Shown here: piece after piece, positions 1-8,239 of the stretch | How the letters are laid out: every line of letters starts with the position of its first letter | Numbering within the stretch: position 1 is the first letter of the stretch | DNA from: Halalkalicoccus sp. CGA53 | GTDB taxonomy: Archaea > Halobacteriota > Halobacteria > Halobacteriales > Halalkalicoccaceae | Length of the DNA stretch: 64,000 nt | Direction: 5' to 3' | Assembly: GCF_036429475.1 (NCBI RefSeq) | Contig: NZ_CP144125.1 | Coordinates: 3,117,521-3,181,520 of the forward strand | The notes under the pieces: model-generated | The model's input: the letters and a program-made list of their open reading frames with translations, nothing else | Databases searched by the model: none | Told to the model about the DNA's origin: nothing | Translations under genes and position numbers: made by a program

Positions 1-816
1 CCAGTTTCCCTTGAGCGCGAAGTAGATCAGGACGAAGTTCGTCGCGCCGACGATCATGAACAGAACCGTCACCCACTGAACCGCTGGCGAGAACGCCGCG
101 AGGCTCAGGGGTTCGGGTGAGAAGCCCGCAGTCGCGATCGTCGTAAAGGGGTGGGCCACGGCGTTGTAGAGGCCCATGTTCGGTGCCATCCCCACGAGGT
201 GCAGCGCGTATAGTGCGGCGACGTTTGCGAGCGTGAGTCCGAGGTAGAGCCCTCCGAGGATGCGTGCGGTCTGGGAGATCCGCGGTTTCAGCCGGTTGAC
301 GTCCCGCGTCTGTGTCTCCGACTCCATCAGCTGTGCCCCACCGACGCCCAGCTCCGAGAGGATCATCGTCGCGAGCACGAGGATCCCTAACCCGCCGAGC
401 CACTGGAGCACCTGCCGCCACATGAGGATCGACCGGGAGTGGTCGTCGAAATCCAGCAGGACGGTCGCACCGGTCGTCGTCACGCCGCTCATCGACTCGA
501 ACAACGCGTTCACCGGTCCCGCGATCGATCCCTCGCCGGCGACGAGAAACGGGAGCGAGCCGACCAGAGGTACCGAGAACCAGGTGATTGCAACCATGAG
601 AAACGCCTCCCTCGGACCGAATCCGTCGCGTCTGTCGGTGAGCGACCCGAGGGCGAAGCCGAGCGCGAGACAGACGACGATCGTCACGAGGAACGGAGTT
701 GGGTTCTCGCCGTAGACGAGTGCTACGACGAGTGGGATCAGAAGCGGCACGCTGAGCCACGTGAGTACCGTCCCCAGGAGGGCGACGCTGATTTTCCACT
801 CGACGTTGGTCTTCAT
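1..816 (-). CDS. trkH: TrkH-family potassium uptake membrane protein (partial)
   Basis: Potassium-translocating membrane subunit of a Trk/Ktr system, normally working with a cytosolic TrkA/RCK gating protein. The first 272 residues are visible; the C-terminal half lies beyond the left edge. The start is the ATG at 816. Two hydrophobic helices (about residues 9-33 and 41-58) precede a first pore loop with ESMSGVTTTGATVL near residues 107-120, which matches the TrkH selectivity-filter region. Further membrane segments continue to the window edge. The nearby Lrp-type regulator at 1488-2255 carries a TrkA-C domain, which fits a local potassium theme. The family call is firm; whether it carries K+ alone or Na+ with K+ cannot be read here. 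Confidence 0.93.
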   Translation of the reverse strand, partial: MKTNVEWKISVALLGTVLTWLSVPLLIPLVVALVYGENPTPFLVTIVVCLALGFALGSLTDRRDGFGPREAFLMVAITWFSVPLVGSLPFLVAGEGSIAGPVNALFESMSGVTTTGATVLLDFDDHSRSILMWRQVLQWLGGLGILVLATMILSELGVGGAQLMESETQTRDVNRLKPRISQTARILGGLYLGLTLANVAALYALHLVGMAPNMGLYNAVAHPFTTIATAGFSPEPLSLAAFSPAVQWVTVLFMIVGATNFVLIYFALKGNW

Positions 817-937
817 GTGTTCGGTTCGTTCGTCTCACCGTCGCCGCGAGCGTGTAGGTAGTTTCCGCCTCGGCGGCTGTCGTTTGGGGCCTCGGGAGGG
901 TGAACACGGACTGTACCGACGGCGATCGGAGACATCG

Positions 938-1087
938 CTACTGCTCGAGGTCGTCCGTTCTCATAGTCGTCATGTGGCCCCGTTCGCAGATCAGAACGAT
1001 CTCTTCGGTTTCAGCGCTTCCAATTCGGGCACTGATCAGGGCCGTACAGTCTGGCTCCGGACAGCACGATGAGTCGTCCACAGGCAT
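938..1087 (-). CDS. Small Cys-rich (zinc-ribbon-like) protein, 49 aa
   Basis: Reading from the ATG at 1087 to TAG at 938 gives a 49-residue acidic protein. It has a CCPEPDC cluster near residues 8-14 and a CERGH motif near 34-38, so four to five Cys/His residues could bind one zinc ion. Haloarchaea encode many such single-domain zinc-finger microproteins, mostly of unknown role. A TATA-like stretch lies about 35-45 bp upstream. It stands alone between trkH and a repeat element. The amino-acid pattern looks protein-like rather than random, but no homology search was possible, so the call rests on composition and motif. Confidence 0.55.
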   Translation of the reverse strand: MPVDDSSCCPEPDCTALISARIGSAETEEIVLICERGHMTTMRTDDLEQ

Positions 1088-1360
1088 GTTAAGTACTCGA
1101 GTATCGGTTCTCGATCGTCTTTATGAGTCGATCTTCTCTATCGTCTTCACTCTTGTGTTCTCGCCCCCGTTACGGACGCATGCGAGTGCCCGTTCCTCCC
1201 GATCCGGAACCGGGCAACGAGGTGCTCGTTGGCGCCCTCTTCGGGGGCTGCCTGTTCGGCATCGACCCGTTCGTCGTGGGAGTCGTTCGTCGTGTATTCC
1301 GGCTCAAACGAAATACCCCGTCTAGGTTGCTGCTCCGATATCGCGAGGAGGAGAGTGCTG

Positions 1361-1460
1361 ATAGGGATCATCGTAGCCAACCGGATCTCTCGGGCGCACA
1401 CGTCACCGGTGTCGTTCGATTCGCGATCGAGGAAGGATGAACTCCTCCGATGATCCCTAT
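1361..1460 (+). mobile_element. 100-bp inverted-end repeat, copy A (MITE-like)
   Basis: The element begins ATAGGGATCATCG and ends with its exact reverse complement CGATGATCCCTAT, giving 13-bp perfect terminal inverted repeats around a 74-bp core. The left flank reads GTGCTG and the right flank GAGACG. Four related copies occur at 13928, 18087, 21167 and 45074 (the last inverted). It ends 28 bp past the stop codon of the Lrp-type gene. It encodes no transposase, so a miniature inverted-repeat transposable element is the best reading. Confidence 0.8.
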
Positions 1461-1487
1461 GAGACGTACGCAACAGGGATGGGGCTC

Positions 1488-2255
1488 TCACTCGCTCCCG
1501 AGGAACGCGTCGATCGTCTCCTCGCTCACGCCCCCCCGCGAGAACACCGTCACGATGTCGTCCGGGCGGATCTCCGTCTCGCCGCGCGGGGTCAACACGC
1601 TGCCGTCTCGTTCGATCGCGATGACGAGCGTCTCCTCGTCGAGAAACCCCTCCGAACCCGCGTCCTCCAGCCTGACACCGGCGAGCGGGGCGTCGGTCCG
1701 TACCGTCACCTCGATGACCTCCGATCCGCCGGCGAGGCTGATGAAATCGGCGAGCGTCTTCGCGGTCCCGCCCTCCTCGGGCCCGAACGGCTCGTAGGGG
1801 TAGAACGCCTCGTTCTGGACGAGCACCTCGTCCTCGATCTCGATACCGAGTTCGGAGAGCGAGCGGCCGATCCGACGGAGGTCGGCCGTGTTCTCTCCCA
1901 CCGCGAGGACGTGGAGGTTCATCCGCCCGCCCATCAGTTCGCGCACGTTGACCACGCCGTCGATCGTCCGCACCCGTCCGGCGACCGTCTCGCGGTCGGC
2001 GAACGGGGCGTTACACATGAAGAGGTTCGTGAGCCGTCTGTCCGTCCGCTCGAAGTCGACGTCGGCGTGGTAGCCACGGATCACCCCGGCGGCCTCGAGC
2101 TGGTTGATCCGGTTCCGGATCGTCCCGGCGGAGACGTTCACCTCCTCGGCGACCATCGGGGCGGAGGTGTTGCGCGCGTCAGCCATAAGTGCGTAGATGA
2201 TGCGTCGGTCGATTTCGTCGAGCCGGTAGTCGGCGTCCGCGTCCGTGGTGCTCAT
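1488..2255 (-). CDS. Lrp/AsnC-type regulator with C-terminal TrkA-C (RCK_C) domain
   Basis: A 255-residue transcriptional regulator. Residues about 10-60 form an AsnC-type winged helix (LDEIDRRIIYALMADAR, then a recognition helix around SAGTIRNRINQLEAAGVI). Residues about 65-150 match the Lrp ligand-binding/oligomerisation domain. Residues about 165-255 match a TrkA-C/RCK_C domain (RLEDAGSEGFLDEETLVIA, then IRPDDIVTVFSRG). RCK_C domains bind small ligands in K+ channel and transporter gating. This architecture is known in haloarchaea and is usually thought to tie transcription to ion or nucleotide status. The start ATG at 2255 has a TATA-like GTTAAC about 25-30 bp upstream, suggesting a leaderless transcript. 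Its place beside trkH suggests, but does not prove, control of K+ transport. Confidence 0.88.
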   Translation of the reverse strand: MSTTDADADYRLDEIDRRIIYALMADARNTSAPMVAEEVNVSAGTIRNRINQLEAAGVIRGYHADVDFERTDRRLTNLFMCNAPFADRETVAGRVRTIDGVVNVRELMGGRMNLHVLAVGENTADLRRIGRSLSELGIEIEDEVLVQNEAFYPYEPFGPEEGGTAKTLADFISLAGGSEVIEVTVRTDAPLAGVRLEDAGSEGFLDEETLVIAIERDGSVLTPRGETEIRPDDIVTVFSRGGVSEETIDAFLGSE

Positions 2256-2621
2256 GTCACGGGCGTCGCCGTCGAACCAGTTAACCCCCGGTGGTTACGA
2301 AATCGGTCCGACGATTTCACGTCGCGTTCAGAACCAGCGAGGGTGGCCGCGTCGTCATCAGCGGGTTGGGCAGAGAACACCCCACCACCGTCTTTGGAAC
2401 GTGGAGGAAACCGAACCGGACGAGGGAGGACGAACCCCACACCACGGGCATTCGAATAGGCGCTCGTCGAACCTTCGGGTGCGTGATCGGACGGACGGGG
2501 TGGCCGTCACCCGAAAACGCATAACGGTCGGGGTGAACGGTACCGTAGATGAGGATGGCAGGGGACGCCCGCAGGGCTCGCGGGAGACCCGCTCCGGACG
2601 ACCGGAGGTCGTGAGCCCGGG
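2256..2621. other. Divergent intergenic region (Lrp-type gene / PiT permease)
   Basis: This 366-bp stretch separates two divergent genes and should hold both promoters. A TAACC...GGTTA inverted repeat lies at about 2280-2296, just upstream of the Lrp-type start, and overlaps its probable TATA box. It could be an autoregulatory operator. No convincing gene is seen. Confidence 0.4.
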
Positions 2622-3818
2622 ATGGTCGACGCCCTCACGGTCGGCCTGCTCGTCGTCGCGATCTGTGCGAGCTTCTTCGCCGCGTGGACGATCGGCGCCG
2701 GCTCGACCGGCTCGACGCCCTTCGCGCCCGCGGTGGGGGCGAACGCGATCTCGATCATGCGGGCGACGCTCGTCGTCGGGATCCTCGGGTTCGCCGGCGC
2801 GGTGCTCCAGGGCGCGGCGGTCACCGAGACGATCGGGGCGGGACTGATCCGGGGGGTGTCGCTCTCGCCGCTCGGCGCGACCGTCGCGCTCACGATCGGG
2901 GCGATCTGCATCGCCGCGGGCGTCTTCAAGGGGTATCCGATCGCGACCGCGTTCGCCATCTCGGGCAGCGTCGTCGGGGTCGGGCTCGCGATGGGCGGCG
3001 ACCCCGCGTGGGGGACGTACACGGAGATCATCGCCTACTGGATCGTGACGCCGATCGCGGTCACGCCCGCCGCGTACGCGACGACGAAGCTCCTCCGGAG
3101 CGACCGCGTCCGCGAGAGCGTCTCCGCCGGCGTTCTCGCGGCGGTCGTCGGCGCCGTGATCGCGAACATGGAGTTCCTCGTCCTCGGACCGCCCGGCGAG
3201 GAGGCGTCGATCGCGACCGTCGTCTCGGGCACCCTTCCGGGAACGCCGTTCGTCGGCCAGGCGGCCGTCACGTTGTTCATCGCCGGTGGGTTCGCCGCGG
3301 TGGTCGCGCGGGCGACCGAGAACGACCCCGTCCGGGCCCAGCGACGGTTCCTGCTCTCGCTCGGCGCGATCCTCGCGTTCACCGCCGGCGGGGGGAAGGT
3401 CGGGCTCGCCGTCGGGCCGCTGGTGCCGCTGCTCGGGGAGGTCTCGGCGTCGATCTCGATCGGACCCGTGCTGGTCTTCGGGGGGGTCGGCCTCCTCCTC
3501 GGGACGTGGATGGCCGCCAGCCGGATGGTGAAGGCGCTCTCACAGGACTACTCCGACCTCGGGCCGCGACGGTCGATCGGGATCCTCATCCCCTCGTTCG
3601 TCATCGCCCAGATCGGGATCTTCTACGGGCTCCCGATGGCGTTCAACCAGATCTTCATCAGCGCCATCGCCGGGACCGGCCTGGCGGTCGGGAGCGCCGG
3701 GGTCAGCCGGGAGAAATTCCTCTACACTGCCCTCGCCTGGGTCGCGTCGCTGGTCCTCTCGCTCGGCGTCGGCTACGGGCTCTACCTCGGTGCCAGCACA
3801 CTGCTCGGCGTGCAGTGA
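2622..3818 (+). CDS. PiT-family inorganic phosphate transporter
   Basis: A 398-residue polytopic membrane protein of the PiT/Pho-4 family, which imports inorganic phosphate (often as a metal-phosphate complex) with H+ or Na+. The N-terminal repeat carries the family signature in the form GANAISI near residue 45 (canonical GANDVANA). It is followed by alternating hydrophobic helices and a second inverted repeat in the C-terminal half (EKFLYTALAWVASLVLSLGV near the end). The start used is the ATG opening MVDALTVGLLV; an upstream in-frame start cannot be excluded. It is transcribed away from the Lrp-type gene. Confidence 0.88.
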   Translation: MVDALTVGLLVVAICASFFAAWTIGAGSTGSTPFAPAVGANAISIMRATLVVGILGFAGAVLQGAAVTETIGAGLIRGVSLSPLGATVALTIGAICIAAGVFKGYPIATAFAISGSVVGVGLAMGGDPAWGTYTEIIAYWIVTPIAVTPAAYATTKLLRSDRVRESVSAGVLAAVVGAVIANMEFLVLGPPGEEASIATVVSGTLPGTPFVGQAAVTLFIAGGFAAVVARATENDPVRAQRRFLLSLGAILAFTAGGGKVGLAVGPLVPLLGEVSASISIGPVLVFGGVGLLLGTWMAASRMVKALSQDYSDLGPRRSIGILIPSFVIAQIGIFYGLPMAFNQIFISAIAGTGLAVGSAGVSREKFLYTALAWVASLVLSLGVGYGLYLGASTLLGVQ

Positions 3819-3898
3819 CGCCGACGTCACGATCCCGGTGCTCGTGGCCGCTCCGTCGACGCCCGATCCCGGTATGCGGGCGGATCGGTCCGCGAAAG

Positions 3899-4088
3899 GA
3901 CTATACTGCACGTTACCGTCTCACACGATAGCTATGGCCCTTCCGTCCCCACGAGGGACCGACGACGACCCGGGTACCGGGCTTCGAGCGGTCGCACCCC
4001 ACCGATCTCCCGCGGCAAGAGAGCTCCGTAGGGCCTCCGGTCGGGACGGTCGCACTCGATGCGCGAACCGAACGACGACGGTGGGACG
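3899..4088 (+). promoter_or_regulatory. Likely promoter and leader of the tandem UspA gene
   Basis: A TATA-like CTATACT at 3901-3907 lies 27 bp before an ATG at 3934. That ATG opens a 52-codon frame whose TGA (4090-4092) overlaps the UspA start at 4089 as ATGA. Either this is an approximately 160-nt untranslated leader, or a short leader peptide is coupled to UspA translation. The peptide has shadow-like composition, so the untranslated leader is the simpler reading. Confidence 0.35.
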
Positions 4089-4973
4089 ATGAACGGGGAG
4101 CGACCGGAGGTGCTCGTCGCGGTCGGCAACCCCGACCACGTCGAACAGCTCACCAGGACCGCCGGGGACATCGCACGGGTCAGGGAGGCGGGGATTCGGA
4201 TCGTCACCGTGGTGGTCAAATCCAGCACGTCGCCGGTGAGCATGTTCACCGACGAGACGATCGTCCAGGAGTACTCGGGCGACCGACGAAAGTTCCTCGA
4301 ACGGGCGAAAGCGACCGCCCCGAACGACATCCCGGTCGAGGGGGAGATCGTCGTGGCGCGCTCGGCCGCCCGGGGAATCCTCCAGGCGATCGACGAGGCG
4401 GAGGCGGAGGCGCTCGTGATCGGCTGGCAGGAACGGACCAGCAGGCGGGACGCGATCCTCGGGACGACCGTCGACGCGATCATAGAGCGCTCCCCGTGTG
4501 ACGTCTACGTCGAACACGTGGGCCGGGTCGCCCGAAGCGTCGAGACCGTGCTCCTGCCGGTCGCGGGCGGCCCGCACGTCCGGCCCGCCGCGTCCGTGGC
4601 GAAGGCGATCGCCGCCGCGAACGACGCGACGGTGGTCGTCGTCTCGGTCGCGAGCCCGGACGACGCGGAGGAGGCGAGCGAGTCGATCGCCGCCGCGAGC
4701 GACGCCCTCGTCGAGGCGAGCGGGCCCTCGGTCGATATCGAGACGGAACTCGTCGAGTCGGGGGACGTCGAGGACGCCCTGGTCGACCTCGCGCAGTCAC
4801 ACGACGTGATCGTCTTCGGCACGACCCGCCACGGCGCGCTCCGCCGGCGACTCGTCGGCTCGATCCCACGACGGGTCACCGAACGGACCGACCGGACGGT
4901 GATCCTCGCACGCGCCGCGGAGGGGGCGGTCCGAAGGCGTCTCACGAGCCTCTTCGGTCAAGTACGGAGGTAA
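4089..4973 (+). CDS. Tandem-domain universal stress protein UspA
   Basis: A 294-residue soluble protein with two Usp domains (about residues 1-150 and 155-294). Usp domains adopt an alpha/beta Rossmann-like fold and many bind ATP through a G-2x-G-9x-G-S/T motif. The second domain shows VFGTTRHGALRRRLVGS, which fits. The first is more divergent (VIGWQERTSRRDAILGTT). I chose the ATG at 4089 (MNGERPEVLVAV) because the first beta strand starts right after it; an upstream ATG at 4059 adds ten poorly conserved residues. It opens a run of Usp and transporter genes. The exact stress role is unknown. Confidence 0.88.
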   Translation: MNGERPEVLVAVGNPDHVEQLTRTAGDIARVREAGIRIVTVVVKSSTSPVSMFTDETIVQEYSGDRRKFLERAKATAPNDIPVEGEIVVARSAARGILQAIDEAEAEALVIGWQERTSRRDAILGTTVDAIIERSPCDVYVEHVGRVARSVETVLLPVAGGPHVRPAASVAKAIAAANDATVVVVSVASPDDAEEASESIAAASDALVEASGPSVDIETELVESGDVEDALVDLAQSHDVIVFGTTRHGALRRRLVGSIPRRVTERTDRTVILARAAEGAVRRRLTSLFGQVRR

Positions 4974-5009
4974 CGATCCCCCCACTCGCTGCGGATCGAC
5001 TCCGGAGGG

Positions 5010-5444
5010 TCAGTCGCGGTCGGCGACCGGGAACGAGATCACCGGACAGCGGTCGTTGGTGACGAGACGGTAGGCGACGTCCCCGCCGAGCAGCGCCGCG
5101 ATCCGCGATCCCTCGCGGGGCGTGATCCCGACAGCGCTCGCGTCGATCTCGACCGCCGTATCGACGATCGTCTCGACGACGTCCGTGCCGTACCGGAGTT
5201 CCGACACGACGTCGATGTCCCGCTCGCTCAGTCGGGTGTGCATCGCCTCAAAGGCCTTGTCGGCCTCCTCCTCACGCATCTCAACCGGCGCCTTGTCGGG
5301 CGCGCCCCCGGCCTTCTCGACGACGTGGAGTACGACGACCTCGTCTCCCGTGTGGAGGTAGGGCGAGACGGCGTCGGCCGTCGCTCGCGCGTCCTCCTCG
5401 TTCGCCACGGGGAGGACGACCCGTTCGAGGAGTTCGCGGTTCAT
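5010..5444 (-). CDS. Single-domain universal stress protein UspA
   Basis: A 144-residue one-domain Usp protein. It begins MNRELLERVVLPVAN, typical of the first beta strand, and ends with the phosphate-binding segment VGITPREGSRIAALLGGD, where the usual final GS is GGD, so ATP binding may be weakened. A loop EKAGGAPDKAPVE is shared almost exactly with the UspA at 10527-10970, marking the two as close paralogues. It lies about 400 bp downstream, on the same strand, of the APC-UspA fusion at 5619-7844. It may modulate that transporter; this is inferred from position only. Confidence 0.87.
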   Translation of the reverse strand: MNRELLERVVLPVANEEDARATADAVSPYLHTGDEVVVLHVVEKAGGAPDKAPVEMREEEADKAFEAMHTRLSERDIDVVSELRYGTDVVETIVDTAVEIDASAVGITPREGSRIAALLGGDVAYRLVTNDRCPVISFPVADRD

Positions 5445-5618
5445 CGCCGTCCACCGTCGGCGTCGAGCGATCTCGTGGTCGACAGCGCAGCCTGCGAACC
5501 GGTCGTCCAGACGGACTGGGGGGTCATCGTACGCACGGGTAAGCGAGCGAGGGTAAAGAACTCCCGCCTCCGGTCACCGGATCCAGTCACTGTGATCCCC
5601 CGCTTCCGCCCGGCGGAC

Positions 5619-7844
5619 TCACCGCTCGAAGAGCACGCGATCGATGACCGGCTCGAGGAACGTCGACCGGCGGGTGCGCCGTGAGTGGACGAGCAGGACG
5701 GGCTGGTCGAGTCGCGTCGCGATCCGATCCGAACGCTGGCTGAACAGGAGGTCGGGCAGCCGTCTGTGGGTGACCGTCGTGAGCATCACGAGGTCAGCGC
5801 CGGCCAGTTCGGCCACGAGCTCGTCGACCTCGCCGGACCGGAGGATCGTCCCCTCGACCGGGACCTCACACCGGTCGTCGAGCTCGTCGTGGTACGCCCG
5901 GATCGTCTCCTCGGCCCGGTCGGAGGCGTCCCCGGCGGCGTAGACGAACCTGAGACGGGCGCCGGCTGCGCTCGCGATCGCATCGGCGAGTTCGACCTTC
6001 AGCGGATCGTTGAACGGGCTCCGGTCCGTGACGATCGCGATCTCCTCGATCGACTCGAGCGCGCCCTCCTGGACGAAGACGATGTCACAGGGGGTGTGCT
6101 CCATGATCCAGTCGGTGTCGCGTCCGAAGAGCGTTCTGAGTCGACTGACCGGATCTGCGCGCGTGATGAGGAGGTCGACGCCGGCCCGTTCGGCGTAGTT
6201 GACGACCGCGTGTTTCGTGTCGTGGCTGACGATCTCGCCGACCGCGACGTCCACGTCGAGGTCGGCGACCAGCTCGTCGGTCCGGCGCTCGAACTCGACG
6301 TCCGCGGCCGACTGCTCGGTCGCCCACTCCAGAGGCACCTGGTCGGGAACCTCGTCGAACCGGACGATCCGGATCCTGCTCTCCCGGGTGCGTGCGATCG
6401 GGGCCGCGAGCTGGAGCAGTCGGTTCTCCTCGAGCAGGCTCGCGTCGCGTCTGAGCGCGATCATCACCTCCTCGCCCTCCTCCGAACCGGCGAGCTGGCG
6501 TTCGGTCTCGCGGACGAACTTTCGGCCCGCCTCGCGGCGGACGGCGTCGACGGCGACCCCCTCGCGGTCGACCCGGTCGCTCGCGTACCAGAGGTACCAG
6601 CCCGTCCCGAGCACGGTGATCCCGACCGCGCCGACCAGCGGCAGGGTGTCCATCTGTGAGATGACGTAGACGCCCGAGACGATCCCGAACAGCTGGAGCC
6701 AGGGGTACGCCGGCGATTCGAAACTGGGATCGTACCACTCGACGTTCCGCTCGCGGAACGCGATCAGCGCGGCGCAGACGAGCACGTAGACGAGGATCTG
6801 AAACGCGCCGGCTGTCTTCGCGATCTCCTCGACCGGGAGCGCGACGATGATGAACAGCATCGCCCCGCCGGTGGCGAGGATGGCGATCGTCGGGGTGCTG
6901 AACCTCGGGTGGACGTAGGCGAACCCTTTGGGAAGGAGCTCGTCCCGGCTGAGCGCGAGCGGGTAGCGCGAGGCGGTGAGGATACCCGCGTTCGCCGTCG
7001 AGACCAGCGCCAGCACCGCGGCGACCACGATCGCTGCCACCGCCGGGGCGCCGAGGCCGGGGATCGGCTCGACCGCGTCCGCCATCGGCACGTTCGTCCC
7101 GGCGAGCTGGACAGGGTCGATCGTTCCGACGAGCACGAAGACGATCAGTGCGTACAACAGCGCGGTCGAACAGAGCGAGAGCAACAGCCCGAGCGGGAGG
7201 TTCCGACCCGGGTCCTCGATCTCCTCGGCGACCGCCGCGATCTTCGTGACGCCGGCGTAGGAGACCAGTACCATCGTCGTCGCGCCGACGAGTCCGGAGT
7301 AGCCCGCGGTAAAGAAGGGCTCGTACCGGGGGCTCTGCACGTGGGTGATGCTGAGCGCGACGAACGCGGAGAGGATGATCACCATCACGACGACCATCAG
7401 CGACTGGAGCCGCCCGGTCTGTTTGACGCCGATCAGGTTGACGCCGATCAGCGCGGTACCGAGAACGACGGCGGCGGCGGCGTGACTCGGCAGCCAGAAC
7501 AGCAGGTCGAGGTAGAACATCCCGCCGACGAGCGCGAGTGCGCCCTTGAACATCAGCATCAGCCAGGTTCCAAGACCGGCGATCGTCCCCGCCACGGGGC
7601 CCATTCCGCGTTCGATGAAGACGTAGTCGCCGCCGGCCTCCGGCATTGCGGTCCCGAGTTCCGCGATGCTGATCGCCGCCGGGACGACGAGCAGGCCGGC
7701 GACGAGGAACGCGAGGATCACCGCCGGGCCGGCCTCGGCCATCGCGAGCCCCGGGAGAATGAAGATCCCGCTGCCGATCATCGCCCCCATGCTGATGGCG
7801 ATCACCGGGACGAGACCGAGGTCGCGCTCAAGGTCCTTGGTCAT
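5619..7844 (-). CDS. APC-family amino-acid permease fused to two UspA domains
   Basis: A 741-residue protein. Residues about 1-430 form an APC-superfamily permease of roughly 12 helices, opening with GAMIGSGIFILPG, the helix-1 signature that coordinates substrate in this fold. Residues about 455-741 hold two Usp domains (first with LLITRADPVSRLRTLFGRD, second with VMLTTVTHRRLPDLLFS); neither keeps a clean ATP motif. Such fusions are common in haloarchaea and are usually named amino acid permeases, with substrate unproven. The ATG at 7844 fits best; a GTG at 7850 is two codons upstream. It is one of three paralogous fusions in the first 13.5 kb and the most divergent of them. Confidence 0.88.
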   Translation of the reverse strand: MTKDLERDLGLVPVIAISMGAMIGSGIFILPGLAMAEAGPAVILAFLVAGLLVVPAAISIAELGTAMPEAGGDYVFIERGMGPVAGTIAGLGTWLMLMFKGALALVGGMFYLDLLFWLPSHAAAAVVLGTALIGVNLIGVKQTGRLQSLMVVVMVIILSAFVALSITHVQSPRYEPFFTAGYSGLVGATTMVLVSYAGVTKIAAVAEEIEDPGRNLPLGLLLSLCSTALLYALIVFVLVGTIDPVQLAGTNVPMADAVEPIPGLGAPAVAAIVVAAVLALVSTANAGILTASRYPLALSRDELLPKGFAYVHPRFSTPTIAILATGGAMLFIIVALPVEEIAKTAGAFQILVYVLVCAALIAFRERNVEWYDPSFESPAYPWLQLFGIVSGVYVISQMDTLPLVGAVGITVLGTGWYLWYASDRVDREGVAVDAVRREAGRKFVRETERQLAGSEEGEEVMIALRRDASLLEENRLLQLAAPIARTRESRIRIVRFDEVPDQVPLEWATEQSAADVEFERRTDELVADLDVDVAVGEIVSHDTKHAVVNYAERAGVDLLITRADPVSRLRTLFGRDTDWIMEHTPCDIVFVQEGALESIEEIAIVTDRSPFNDPLKVELADAIASAAGARLRFVYAAGDASDRAEETIRAYHDELDDRCEVPVEGTILRSGEVDELVAELAGADLVMLTTVTHRRLPDLLFSQRSDRIATRLDQPVLLVHSRRTRRSTFLEPVIDRVLFER

Positions 7845-8239
7845 TATCACCCTGACCGAGAGCCCGTGATTTAACCGGTTCGGTCCACTCCGGCTGGCCG
7901 ATACACGTCCCCCTCCGCCCCGGGCGTCGCGCGCCCGGCGATCGCGCTCTCGTTCGTCGTCGACGGGGTCATCGCGCTGTTGACCACGACGACGACGAGA
8001 GTCTCGGCGAGTTCGTCCTCCGGGGTGTGTGACCGCCTGGAGGGAGACGGTCTCGACACGTAATCCATCGACTGGGCACAGGAGCGGTCCGAGGCCCGAC
8101 GACGAGCCAGGTGAGCGAGGAGTTGAGCCACACGGGTCTCGTCGTTCGGGGCGCGTGAGCCGCGCGTCCTGACCCCCGAGGGTTCTCGTCGCCGGTCAGC
8201 GTCGTCTCGTCGAGCCGTCGTTCGGAGAGGAAGACGGGA
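7845..8239. other. Intergenic region between two APC-UspA genes
   Basis: About 395 bp between two same-strand permease genes. I see no convincing gene, hairpin or repeat. Promoter elements for the gene starting at 7844 should lie near 7865-7885, where the sequence TGATTTAACC gives a TATA-like box on the minus strand. Confidence 0.35.

Larger units (their letters stand above)
817..1487. other. Long intergenic region between trkH and the Lrp-type gene
   Basis: This 671-bp stretch holds the 49-codon Cys-rich gene at 938-1087 and repeat copy A at 1361-1460. I see no other convincing gene in it. Longer open frames here have arginine- and serine-rich shadow composition and run through the repeat. 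Confidence 0.6.

Noticed and set aside
1147-1491. A 114-codon minus-strand frame running through repeat copy A
   Set aside because: Its composition is random-like and its C-terminal portion is the translated repeat, also seen fused to other spurious frames at copies B, C and E.
2684-3931. Very long Arg/Asp-rich open frames opposite or out of phase with real genes (for example across the PiT permease, the APC-UspA genes and the antiporter)
   Set aside because: They are shadows of GC-rich coding sequence: low complexity, no domains, and they overlap well-supported genes over their full length.
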